Position numbers and translations under genes: made by a program. This document shows, one piece after another, positions 5,669-14,023 of a stretch of DNA of 14,023 nucleotides. The DNA lies in contig JAISDM010000021.1 of the NCBI GenBank assembly GCA_031264885.1, forward strand, positions 1 to 14,023. Reading direction: 5' to 3'. Under the pieces are notes generated by a model, which made no database searches, was not told where the DNA came from, and worked only from the letters and a program-made list of their open reading frames with translations. This stretch comes from Peptococcaceae bacterium (GTDB lineage Bacteria; Bacillota; Peptococcia; DRI-13; UBA5745). Positions within the stretch are counted from its first letter, which is position 1. Each line of letters opens with the position of its first letter.

Positions 5669-6362
5669 CCCCGAACTTATATCCGAGTCCGTGAACCGTC
5701 AGAACATAATCCGGATCCTTGGAGTCGTCCTCTATTTTCTGCCGCAGGTTTTTGATATGATTGTCAACGGCGCGGTCATATCCGTCAAACTCATCGCCGA
5801 AGGCGGCGTCGATGAGCTGCGCCCGGGTACACACCTTGCCCGGATATTTCATCAGCGCCGCCAGCAGCCGCATCTCGCTGGGCGTGAGCGCTGCCTCCCT
5901 GCCTTTCTTTTTAACGGTGTTTTTCTCAAAATCCACCGTCAGATCACCGCCGCGAAAGCTGTTTTTGGCCACAAGAGGCGTCAGATCGTCCGATGCCCGT
6001 CTTATGGCGGCCTCCGCCCTGGCCCCCAATTCTTTCAAGGAAAACGGCTTGCGGATGTAGTCGTCCGCGCCCAATCCCAGCCCTTCCAGGAGGTTTTCCT
6101 CTTCAACCTTCGCGGTGAGCATGATGACCGGCGCCCGGGAGCTTCTGCGGATCCTCCGGCAGACCTCCTCCCCGGGCATATCGGGCAGCATCAAATCCAG
6201 AAGAACCAAGGCGATGTTCTCCCGGTCGAATATGGCGAGGGCCTCTTCGCCGCCAGCCGCGGGAAAAACCCTATAGCCGCGGCTTTCCATAAAAGAGGCC
6301 ACAACCTCCAGTATCTTAGGCTCATCCTCCACCGCGAGGATGTTTTTCCGTTCCGGCGTCAT
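5661..6362 (-). CDS. OmpR-family response regulator
   Basis: The 233-residue regulator has a receiver domain with the acidic pair E12-D13, phosphoacceptor D56 (LLDLMLPD), T83 (MLTAK) and K105 (YIRKPFS). A winged-helix output domain of about 100 residues follows (ALTPSEMRLLAALMKYPGKV, then VDNHIKNLRQKI and VHGLGYKF). It is transcribed with the CopZ-like gene (12-bp gap upstream) and the kinase. The likely role is control of this operon and perhaps of copA or the 11-13 kb operon. A candidate binding site of paired GCTAAAT repeats lies upstream of the operon at 7355-7371. Confidence 0.93.
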   Translation of the reverse strand: MTPERKNILAVEDEPKILEVVASFMESRGYRVFPAAGGEEALAIFDRENIALVLLDLMLPDMPGEEVCRRIRRSSRAPVIMLTAKVEEENLLEGLGLGADDYIRKPFSLKELGARAEAAIRRASDDLTPLVAKNSFRGGDLTVDFEKNTVKKKGREAALTPSEMRLLAALMKYPGKVCTRAQLIDAAFGDEFDGYDRAVDNHIKNLRQKIEDDSKDPDYVLTVHGLGYKFGGE

Positions 6363-6374
6363 GGCGGCCCGCCC

Positions 6375-6584
6375 TCAGGAAACAACGGTGTAGCCGGTGG
6401 CGTTAATGGCCTCGATGATCTCCGCCGAAGACACCTGGCCGGTGTCATACTCCGCGACACATTCCTTCTTGCGCTTACTGGCCTTCACCTTTCGGACGCC
6501 GGACAATTTGCGCACCGCGTCCTGGATCGCGATTTCGCAATGACCGCAGCTCATGCCTTCAACGCGCAGCACAATTTTTTCCAT
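6375..6584 (-). CDS. copZ: CopZ-like heavy-metal-binding chaperone (HMA domain)
   Basis: This 69-residue protein is a single HMA domain. GMSCGHC near the N-terminus provides the two metal-binding cysteines C13 and C16, and the tail INATGYTV is the usual end of the fold. In this family the protein binds Cu(I) in the cytoplasm and hands it to the N-terminal domains of CopA. A strong AAGGAGG lies about 10 bases before the ATG. The linker is rich in lysine and arginine (KVKASKRKKE), more basic than in many CopZ proteins. It lies 32 bp after the lipoprotein gene and 12 bp before the regulator gene, so all are likely on one mRNA. Confidence 0.9.
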   Translation of the reverse strand: MEKIVLRVEGMSCGHCEIAIQDAVRKLSGVRKVKASKRKKECVAEYDTGQVSSAEIIEAINATGYTVVS

Positions 6585-6616
6585 TTTTGTGATCCTCCTT
6601 TTTTGCCCCGTTTTTT

Positions 6617-7309
6617 CTATTTCAGATCAAAAGGTTTGAGCAGCTTATCCACTTCCGCGGGCTTGCCGTCCACATCCACAGACACTTTCGCGAAGGCCCA
6701 GCCCTCCACCGCGCTCACGTCTGTCCCCGCGTCCATAAAGGGCTGCGGATCCAGAACGAACACGATGTCCTTATCGTTTGCGGCCATATCCTTTGCCCAC
6801 TCAAACATATTGCCGCCGCCCAAGTCGATATTATAGTGGCCCAGCGCCGCGTGGTAGCCGACGGCGGCCCGGTATTTGCCGGCAAGCTGCTCAAAAGAGG
6901 CCAGAGGCGTGGGATCGCCGCTGTAGGCGAGTTCGTCGTCGCCCAGCTTCCTGCCCGCCATGAGCATATGACCGTAAAAAATCACACCCTCCGGCAGTTT
7001 GCCGGTATCGAGTCCGGCGTCGATGAATGGCTGCGCGTCCAGCTCCAGCATCACGTCATGGAGAGGGCTCTTGCTGTAATCCTCGCTCCAGATGAAACGC
7101 GCGGCGCCGTCCGGGGCCGTCAGCGACCAGCCCCCGTTTGCCTCGTCGGGCGCCACACCGTCCGCCGCCGCGTCCAGCATCGCGCCGAAGGAGGAGACGG
7201 CTTCCTTGCCGACCACATCCAGCGCGTCCAGCCCGGAACACGCAGCCGCGGCGAAAAGCAAGGACGCAACGCAAAGCAAAGGTACGGTTTGAATCAAAAT
7301 TTTTCTCAT
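6617..7309 (-). CDS. Putative lipoprotein of unknown function with an internal duplication
   Basis: The 230-residue protein starts with a basic N-terminus and a hydrophobic stretch ending FAAAAC, so C24 is a likely lipidation site with a somewhat relaxed lipobox. The mature part holds two related segments: LELDAQPFIDAGLDTGKLPEG (88-108) and FVLDPQPFMDAGTDVSAVEG (184-203), each followed by a short beta-like stretch. A GYHAALGHYNID segment and HMLM (114-117) contain possible metal ligands. I do not recognise the family. As first gene of the operon with the CopZ-like, regulator and kinase genes, it may be an extracytoplasmic copper-binding or sensing partner of the kinase; this is inference. The start at 7309 has only a weak GGGATGA ribosome binding site. 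Confidence 0.8.
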   Translation of the reverse strand: MRKILIQTVPLLCVASLLFAAAACSGLDALDVVGKEAVSSFGAMLDAAADGVAPDEANGGWSLTAPDGAARFIWSEDYSKSPLHDVMLELDAQPFIDAGLDTGKLPEGVIFYGHMLMAGRKLGDDELAYSGDPTPLASFEQLAGKYRAAVGYHAALGHYNIDLGGGNMFEWAKDMAANDKDIVFVLDPQPFMDAGTDVSAVEGWAFAKVSVDVDGKPAEVDKLLKPFDLK

Positions 7310-7339
7310 AATACAGTCATCCCTTCATTAGAAAACCAC

Positions 7340-7371
7340 GAAACTCAATTCGTAATTTAGCATGATTTAGC
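7340..7371 (-). promoter_or_regulatory. Candidate regulator site upstream of the lipoprotein operon
   Basis: On the minus strand two copies of GCTAAAT lie exactly 10 bases apart (7371-7365 and 7361-7355), followed by GAATTGAGTTTC. OmpR-family regulators commonly bind direct repeats with this spacing. A similar arrangement, on the opposite strand, lies before the fusion gene at 13484-13521. The alternative is that both are remnants of a dispersed intergenic repeat. Confidence 0.35.
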
Positions 7372-7409
7372 GAAACGCGTCTGAGCGGTCATGATCGGAC
7401 AACCTCGGG

Positions 7410-7478
7410 CGGGCGGCAGGATGCCGCCCCTACAGACGCCTCATTCACAGAACCGTAGGGGCGGCATTCTGCCGCCCG
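7410..7478. repeat. Nested palindromic (REP-like) repeat, copy A
   Basis: Two 24-base arms (7410-7433 and 7455-7478) are reverse complements with one mismatch, separated by 21 bases. Each arm contains its own near-palindrome, of the form GGGCGGCA-GAA-TGCCGCCC. The element begins 8 bases after the copA stop on the minus strand and could end or protect the copA mRNA. Confidence 0.85.
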
Positions 7479-7485
7479 ACTTTGG

Positions 7486-9987
<2,502 letters not shown>

Positions 9988-10041
9988 TTGCGGTCACCTC
10001 TCATCATTCCTGACTTGTCCCGGAACCCATTTCAATTGCTG

Positions 10042-10070
10042 TTGACATCCGGAACTCCGTATGCTATCAT
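10042..10070 (+). promoter_or_regulatory. Promoter of the HxlR-type regulator
   Basis: TTGACA (10042-10047) and TATCAT (10065-10070) are spaced by 17 bases, close to the sigma-A consensus, pointing to the regulator gene at 10155. Its -10 overlaps the -10 of the opposing copA promoter. Confidence 0.7.
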
Positions 10071-10096
10071 TTTATCCAATAGGATCATAATTTCAA
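10069..10096 (-). promoter_or_regulatory. Predicted copA promoter
   Basis: On the minus strand TTGAAA (10091-10096) and TAAAAT (10069-10074) are separated by 16 bases. The divergent promoters face each other with overlapping -10 elements, so polymerase at one should block the other. Confidence 0.5.
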
Positions 10097-10119
10097 GTAC
10101 GCACTTTAATGTGCCATAC
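10097..10119. promoter_or_regulatory. Imperfect inverted repeat, candidate operator
   Basis: GTA-C-GCAC-TTTAAT-GTGC-CA-TAC is a near-symmetrical site directly behind the copA -35 and downstream of the regulator promoter. It is well placed for an autoregulating HxlR dimer that also controls copA. A second, weaker palindrome, ATCC-AATA-GGAT, lies at about 10075-10086 inside the copA promoter. Confidence 0.35.
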
Positions 10120-10154
10120 TATCCAAAAAGTGACTGCCCAGAAAGGAAACGGCC

Positions 10155-10514
10155 ATGAATTGTGATTATACCGGCGGCTGTCCCGTCGACGCCACACTGC
10201 ACCTCATCGGCGGGAAATACAAATCTTTGATCCTCTGGCACCTGACAGACGGCGCGCTGCGCTACGGAGCGCTCCAAAAGCTGATTCCGCAGGCGACGCC
10301 CAAGATGCTCACCCAGCAGCTCAGAGAGCTTGAGGGCGACCGCCTGTTATCCCGCCAAGTCTATCCGGTCGTGCCCCCCAAGGTAGAATACGCGCTGACG
10401 GATCTGGGCAAAAGCCTGATGCCCATTTTGACCGCCATGTACAATTGGGGCGCCGGATACATGCGGGACAACGGCAAGGAAATCGGATGCTCCATGACTG
10501 CGGCCGCGCATTAG
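10155..10514 (+). CDS. HxlR-family winged-helix transcriptional regulator
   Basis: This 119-residue protein matches the HxlR family throughout: CPVDATLHLIGGKYKSLILW (9-28), the recognition helix region TPKMLTQQLRELE (48-60) and the wing VYPVVPPKVEYALTDLGKSL (69-88). Members bind DNA as dimers. Several, such as YodB, respond to oxidants, quinones or diamide through a conserved N-terminal cysteine, which would be C9 here; C3 and C112 are extra cysteines. It is divergent from copA with overlapping promoters, suggesting control of copA and of itself. Such pairing with a copper pump is less usual than CsoR or CueR. The start has AGAAAGGAAA upstream. It converges on the DUF2318 gene with only 13 bp between stops. 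Confidence 0.93.
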   Translation: MNCDYTGGCPVDATLHLIGGKYKSLILWHLTDGALRYGALQKLIPQATPKMLTQQLRELEGDRLLSRQVYPVVPPKVEYALTDLGKSLMPILTAMYNWGAGYMRDNGKEIGCSMTAAAH

Positions 10515-10527
10515 ATGGCGCCTCCCG

Positions 10528-11175
10528 TCAATATTCCGTTTTCCAATTCGCGAAGATGTCCTTCGACTCCTTCAAAAAATCGTATGAAATCGTGATGGTT
10601 TCGTCCGTCACGGTTTTGTTGTCCGCAAAACTAGGCACCGGGTTGCAGCCGCCGGACTGTACCTCCACCTGATCCCTGCGGATGCGGTTGCCGCAGTTCT
10701 GACACACCAGCACATCCCCGCTCTGCTCATAATAGCCCCTGCCCGAATCGTAGCACACCTGACAGGTGTTGAAAGCGGTGCGGACCGTTCCGTCCGGGGC
10801 CTCCGCCGCAATGACCTCCAATTGCGTCCCGTCTATCTCCACCGGGTAAAACTTCGCGGCTTCGGATATTTCCGCGACAGAAATCACCAAATCGCCGTCC
10901 GTGACCACCGGAACCGCGCCTCCGCCCGCGGCGCCTGAATCCGCCGCGGCGCGCCCGCCGCCTTCACCGTTTCTGGCGCTTCTAAGCACAAAGATAGCGG
11001 CGGCAAAAGCGATCACGATGAGTACGACCGCAACCGCCTGAAGCCTTTGCTTATCCGGCGCTTTTTTATTCTGTGTCCCGGCGGGCGGCGTCCTCTGATT
11101 CTGCCCGGCGGACGGTTTCACCTTGTCCGGAAACGCCCTTCTATTCAAAGATTGATTTTTCTTTATCCGCGACAT
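10528..11175 (-). CDS. DUF2318 (FtrD-like) membrane-anchored cysteine-rich protein
   Basis: The 215-residue protein has a basic, proline-rich cytoplasmic N-terminus, one membrane helix (about 46-65), a glycine/alanine-rich linker and a C-terminal DUF2318 domain. That domain has the pattern C138-x2-C141, C158-x2-C161 and C177 (FNTCQVC, LVCQNCGNR, GGCNPVP). The cysteines are predicted to bind metal or an Fe-S centre; relatives occur with iron or copper uptake permeases. The frame is open further upstream to 11316, but that part runs through REP-like copy B. The ATG at 11175 has GGGAGG 8 bases before it and is the better start. It is the last gene of an operon with the small membrane protein and the HMA-TauE-cupredoxin fusion. 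Confidence 0.88.
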   Translation of the reverse strand: MSRIKKNQSLNRRAFPDKVKPSAGQNQRTPPAGTQNKKAPDKQRLQAVAVVLIVIAFAAAIFVLRSARNGEGGGRAAADSGAAGGGAVPVVTDGDLVISVAEISEAAKFYPVEIDGTQLEVIAAEAPDGTVRTAFNTCQVCYDSGRGYYEQSGDVLVCQNCGNRIRRDQVEVQSGGCNPVPSFADNKTVTDETITISYDFLKESKDIFANWKTEY

Positions 11176-11214
11176 GTGGCATCCTCCCGAATCCTTATTC
11201 TTCCGCGATTCGTC

Positions 11215-11286
11215 GTAAGGGCGGCAGAATGCCGCCCTTACGGTACCGTGAATGATGCGTCTGTAGGGGCGGCATCCTGCCGCCCG
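11215..11286. repeat. Nested palindromic (REP-like) repeat, copy B
   Basis: This copy is in the opposite orientation to copy A and nearly identical over about 70 bases. Its left arm (11215-11241) is a perfect 12-bp hairpin with a GAA loop: the changes to GTAAGGG and CCCTTAC occur on both sides of the stem, so pairing is kept. It lies between the 48-residue protein gene and the DUF2318 gene, 40 bases before the DUF2318 start. Confidence 0.85.
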
Positions 11287-11327
11287 GGTCCGTCTTTGAC
11301 AGACGCTCATCATCAAAGTCTGAATCC

Positions 11328-11474
11328 TTATTCTTCATCCGGCGCGCCCGGCAGTTTTTCCCGGGAATCCCGCCGGCCGTCCGGCTTTTTATCTCCGCCG
11401 CGCATAAAGAACAACGCGCCTAGAATGGCGGCCGCCGGAAGCACGCAATGCCAATGAGTCAGCAAAAATTCCAT
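11328..11474 (-). CDS. Small (48-residue) single-span membrane protein
   Basis: The frame reads MEFLLTHWHCVLPAAAILGA, then LFFMRGGDKK and an acidic tail ending APDEE. A hydrophobic helix spans about residues 10-25, preceded by an HWHC cluster (7-10) that could bind metal. AAGGGG lies 7-8 bases before the ATG. The gene sits 34 bases after the fusion gene stop and about 150 bases before the DUF2318 start, in the same direction. The codon pattern and position support a real gene. I do not recognise a family. It is probably an accessory subunit of the membrane transporter or of the DUF2318 protein. Confidence 0.65.
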   Translation of the reverse strand: MEFLLTHWHCVLPAAAILGALFFMRGGDKKPDGRRDSREKLPGAPDEE

Positions 11475-11508
11475 TTTTCACACCCCTTTTTCATCCAAGG
11501 CGCGCCCG

Positions 11509-13458
11509 TTAGTGGCAGCCCCTTGACCCACCGCTTTCAAAAAACTCCGGCGGATATCTGAGCGTCTCGTAATCCGCCACTTCGGCGCGAATCGCTTCCG
11601 CGTCCGCCGCCTCCAAATCCGCCACCACCTTGACGTAGCCATAATAGAGGCTGTCCCCGTTGGAGAACGCGAAATCCTCGGTGGGGAACAGATAAATGGG
11701 ATTCGCCCCCTCGTCCAGGTCGATCCGCGTCCTGTAACTGGGCGCCAGCAGGGTAAAATTATTGTTGTACGCCGATGTGTTATCAATGGTCCACTCCACG
11801 TCTATGCCCGCCTGAACCACCACGACCGCGGGCTCGTAACCGCCGTCCGTGAGATGGATGGTCACACGTTGAATGTCATATTCCGTCCCGTCCCCCGGGT
11901 CAACCGTTCCAAATTCAGCCACCGCCAGAGTGTCCGTGGGAATATCCACGTTCGCCGGAACCGGCGCCGATTCGGACAGGGAATCGCCTCCGAAGCCAAA
12001 AGGCGCTTCCGGCTCCCTTCCCCCCGGCGCGGCGGGATCCCCAGGGTTCCCGTAATCCCCGGAATCCCCGTATGAATCCCCCGCGGAATCCCTTCCTTCT
12101 GCCGTGCCGTCCGCCAGCCCGTCCGCCGCCCCTTCCTCCGTCACCGTAATGGACCCGCGTATCATCCCCATCCAGCAGCTATAAGGGAATCTGCCCGCCG
12201 AATCAGGCGTGAACTCAATGATATTTTCACCGTAAGTGAATTGATGCTCGATATCATATTCCGGAATAAAAATCCTGTTATTGCAGCCGTTGATGCTCCC
12301 CTGAGGCGCGTTGACCGTCCACCTCACAGGCGTGTCGGCCTGGACGGTGATCGCTGGATAGCGCCCCGGCTGGAGCGTGCTGTTCACGATTTGATACCCG
12401 TCCTCAACGAGTATTTCGGAAGCGTTGGCCACGCCGCTTCCCCCGGATCCGAACCCTGAGCCGAAAGAGAATCCCGACAAGTTCCAGCCCTGGGTAAACA
12501 TCGACAACCCCAGCAGCACCACCAGCCCCGCGCCCACCGTCGTCACTTTGCCCGCGAACCTCTTGCTGAGTACGGAACTCAGCGCGCCGAGCCCAAACAT
12601 CAGCGGCGCCGTGCCGAGCGAAAACAGAAACATGGACAAAGCGCCGGCCGCGGGGTTCCCTGTGGACAAAGCGAAGATTTGCATGGCCTGCAAAGGGCCG
12701 CACGGCATGAGACCGTTGAGCAGCCCCACAATCAGCGGACTCTTGGACCTGCCCTTTTCACCGTCGATTTTCCGGGCAAAAGCCTTAGGCGCCCTGGGCA
12801 TGAACCGGCGCAGTCCGGGAAACAGATTCAACATATTGAGCCCCATGACCACCATAAACGCGCCCGCGATTAACTGAACCGCGCCGCGGAACATTCCCGT
12901 CAGACTGACTGCCGAACCCAGCGCGCCCACGATCCCGCCGACGGCCGTATAAGAAATCACACGGCCCAGATTATAAAGAAGGCTCGGGCGCAGCGTCCCG
13001 TTCCGATCCGCCGTCCGCGGCACGCACTGAGACAGATTGATGCCCCCGCACATGGCCACACAGTGAACCGAAGTCAGAAGCCCAATGACAAACAGCATCC
13101 CATAACTCGTATTCGCCCCCGCCGTGGGAAAAATGTTGAAAATACCGGAGAAACCCAACTGGTTGAGAAGCATAAACGCGGCAAAGATGATGATCAGAAC
13201 ACCGGCCGCCTGATTGCCGGCGGCCGCGGCCCGCCGATCCCCCAGCGCCTCATAACCCAGCCCTTCGATCAGCGCCTCAATCTCCCCCAGCGTGATGATG
13301 TCCGCGTCATAGGCGACAGAAGCGGCGCCGTCGTTGTAGCTTACCTCCGCCGACTCAACGCCCGCCGTGTTCCGCAGCTTATTCTCAATCCTGTTTTGGC
13401 AGTTCACACAAGTCATCCCGCCAATACGCAGCCTCTTCGTCCTCAATCCCGACTCCAT
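11509..13458 (-). CDS. HMA - TauE/SafE-like membrane - cupredoxin fusion protein
   Basis: This is a 649-residue multidomain protein. Residues 8-72 form an HMA domain (GGMTCVNC, C17/C20). A TauE/SafE or UreH/DsbD_2-like transmembrane domain spans about 85-325, with HCVAMCGG (132-139) and LMPCGP (250-255), motifs typical of this thiol/metal transport branch. Residues 345-440 are cupredoxin-like with possible copper ligands C392, C428, M430 and M432 (SCWMGM). An acidic glycine-rich linker follows (440-500). Residues 505-612 are a second cupredoxin-like fold lacking His, Cys or Met in its ligand region, ending in a C648-H649 tail. The order suggests that cytosolic Cu(I) is bound, moved through the membrane and received outside. 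AAGGAGG precedes the ATG. It is first in the operon. Confidence 0.88.
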   Translation of the reverse strand: MESGLRTKRLRIGGMTCVNCQNRIENKLRNTAGVESAEVSYNDGAASVAYDADIITLGEIEALIEGLGYEALGDRRAAAAGNQAAGVLIIIFAAFMLLNQLGFSGIFNIFPTAGANTSYGMLFVIGLLTSVHCVAMCGGINLSQCVPRTADRNGTLRPSLLYNLGRVISYTAVGGIVGALGSAVSLTGMFRGAVQLIAGAFMVVMGLNMLNLFPGLRRFMPRAPKAFARKIDGEKGRSKSPLIVGLLNGLMPCGPLQAMQIFALSTGNPAAGALSMFLFSLGTAPLMFGLGALSSVLSKRFAGKVTTVGAGLVVLLGLSMFTQGWNLSGFSFGSGFGSGGSGVANASEILVEDGYQIVNSTLQPGRYPAITVQADTPVRWTVNAPQGSINGCNNRIFIPEYDIEHQFTYGENIIEFTPDSAGRFPYSCWMGMIRGSITVTEEGAADGLADGTAEGRDSAGDSYGDSGDYGNPGDPAAPGGREPEAPFGFGGDSLSESAPVPANVDIPTDTLAVAEFGTVDPGDGTEYDIQRVTIHLTDGGYEPAVVVVQAGIDVEWTIDNTSAYNNNFTLLAPSYRTRIDLDEGANPIYLFPTEDFAFSNGDSLYYGYVKVVADLEAADAEAIRAEVADYETLRYPPEFFESGGSRGCH

Positions 13459-13483
13459 AGCCGCCTCCTTTTCCTCATTAAAA

Positions 13484-13521
13484 GCTAAGTTCTCAAAGCT
13501 AAATTCTCCGAACTGAGTTCC
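13484..13521 (+). promoter_or_regulatory. Tandem repeat upstream of the fusion gene, candidate regulator site
   Basis: AAAGCTAAGTTCTC and AAAGCTAAATTCTC (13481-13494 and 13495-13508) are 14-base direct repeats with one difference. They are followed by GAACTGAGTTCC, which contains a GAACT-G-AGTTC palindrome. The order GCTAA(A/G)T twice, then GAA(C/T)TGAGTT(C/T)C, matches the region before the lipoprotein operon (7340-7371), but in the opposite orientation relative to the gene. No clear -35/-10 pair is visible before the fusion gene. Confidence 0.35.
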
Positions 13522-13571
13522 AATTCCTGTCTGAAGTCAGTTTACCACAGAAATGTATGGATTTTATAACG

Positions 13572-13613
13572 AAAAAGGCAGGGATTTTTTTCTCAGCGAA
13601 AAAAATCCCTGCC
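13572..13613 (-). terminator. Intrinsic terminator of the E1 beta gene
   Basis: GGCAGGGATTTTTTT (13577-13591) pairs perfectly with AAAAAAATCCCTGCC (13599-13613) around a 7-base loop. Reading the minus strand, the stem is followed by TTTTT (13576-13572). It would end transcription from the E1 beta operon and insulate the fusion gene. Confidence 0.75.
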
Positions 13614-13671
13614 TCCGGCGTCATACCCCGTCATTGCGATTCGTAATTTGGAAATCCGCGTCCGCCAAAGA

Positions 13672-13706
13672 CGGGCGGCAGAATGCCGCCCCTACAGACG
13701 CATCAT
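13672..13706. repeat. REP-like repeat, half copy C, across a stop codon
   Basis: One arm of the element (13672-13695) plus the adjoining AGACGCATCAT matches copies A and B. On the minus strand it supplies the last codons and TAG stop (13692-13694) of the E1 beta gene. Confidence 0.75.
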
Positions 13707-14023
13707 CCTGCGGACCGCTTCCACGATGTCTTCCGTCTGGGGCGTCGCCTGCTTCTCCAGACCGGGCGTATGCGGGATGGGCATATCCAAGCCGGCCAGG
13801 CGGACAATCGGCGCCTTCAGGCGGCGATACGCCGGGCTTTCCGCCGCCCTGGCCGCCACCTCCGCCCCGAAGCCGCCGCTTTTGGGCGCTTCATGAACGA
13901 TCATCAGCCGCCCGGTTTTCATCACCGATTGAACGATCAGCGCGTCGTCCAAAGGATGCAGAGTCCTGGGATCCACGATTTCCACACCGACGCCCTCTTT
14001 CTCCAGAACCGCCGCCGCTTCCA
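13692..14023 (-). CDS. 2-oxoacid dehydrogenase E1 component, beta subunit (C-terminal part)
   Basis: The frame enters from the right edge and reads EAAAVLEKEGVGVEIVDPRT, LHPLDDALIVQSVMKTGRLM, IVHEAPKSGGFGAEVAARAA, then AGLDMPIPHTPGLEKQATPQ and TEDIVEAVRRMM. This is the C-terminal transketolase-like domain of the beta subunit of pyruvate, acetoin or branched-chain 2-oxoacid dehydrogenase (PdhB/AcoB/BkdB). With the alpha subunit it performs thiamine-diphosphate-dependent decarboxylation and transfer to lipoyl E2. The substrate cannot be told from this part alone. The final residues (MMRL) and stop fall in REP-like copy C. The gene is not functionally linked to the copper cluster and is separated from it by a strong terminator. 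Confidence 0.9.
   Translation of the reverse strand, partial: EAAAVLEKEGVGVEIVDPRTLHPLDDALIVQSVMKTGRLMIVHEAPKSGGFGAEVAARAAESPAYRRLKAPIVRLAGLDMPIPHTPGLEKQATPQTEDIVEAVRRMMRL

Noticed and set aside
5574..6836. A 420-residue plus-strand open frame
   Set aside because: It lies antisense to the regulator, CopZ-like and lipoprotein genes, which have clear motifs. Long antisense frames are common in GC-rich coding DNA.
11176..11316. A 47-residue N-terminal extension of the DUF2318 protein
   Set aside because: The extension is translated from REP-like copy B and contains no family sequence. The ATG at 11175 has a proper GGGAGG ribosome binding site.
11509..11520. A possible selenoprotein or readthrough C-terminus in the fusion gene (GCH end)
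   Set aside because: The codon before the final His is an ordinary Cys codon and the stop is TAA. No SECIS-like structure is suggested.

Overview
The window suggests an anaerobic Firmicute of the class Clostridia. It combines a fairly GC-rich chromosome, strong AAGGAGG-type ribosome binding sites, a BspA-type leucine-rich-repeat surface protein, a CptN-like type III toxin, an HxlR regulator and a clostridial-looking copper cluster. No rRNA or tRNA is present, so the taxonomy is inference.

Layout from left to right. (1) Positions 1-852 hold two broken genes meeting head to head: the 5'-truncated LRR surface protein on the minus strand and the C-terminal part of a Pin-type serine recombinase on the plus strand. 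(2) Positions 901-3363 are a complete 2463-bp insertion sequence with perfect 113-bp terminal inverted repeats and an 8-bp target duplication (AACTTTTT). It has three minus-strand ORFs: a small ORF1, an ORF2 coupled to it by an ATGA overlap, and a DDE transposase ORF3 that continues ORF2 by a -1 frameshift at A_AAA_AAC. (3) Positions 3600-4293 are a type III toxin-antitoxin module of the CptIN kind: a promoter, two 45-nt RNA antitoxin repeats, an intrinsic terminator and the endoribonuclease toxin. The toxin overlaps the next gene tail to tail by 50 bp.

(4) Positions 4244-7309 are a minus-strand operon: lipoprotein, CopZ-like metallochaperone, OmpR-family response regulator and sensor kinase. 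(5) Positions 7486-9987 are a CopA-type copper P1B-ATPase, divergent from an HxlR-family regulator (10155-10514). Their predicted promoters overlap at the -10 elements. (6) Positions 10528-13458 are a second minus-strand operon: a fusion of HMA, TauE/SafE-like membrane and cupredoxin domains, a 48-residue membrane protein, and a DUF2318 (FtrD-like) membrane-anchored cysteine-rich protein. (7) From 13692 to the right edge is the C-terminal end of a 2-oxoacid dehydrogenase E1 beta subunit.

The genes of regions 4-6 read as one copper-handling locus. The kinase and regulator would sense metal or envelope stress, the chaperone would pass Cu(I) to CopA for export, and the fusion, small protein and DUF2318 operon would move or bind copper at the membrane. 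A family of nested palindromic repeats (REP-like) lies at three gene ends: after copA, before the DUF2318 gene, and across the stop codon of the E1 beta gene. The IS and toxin module look like later arrivals, being visibly more AT-rich than the copper genes.
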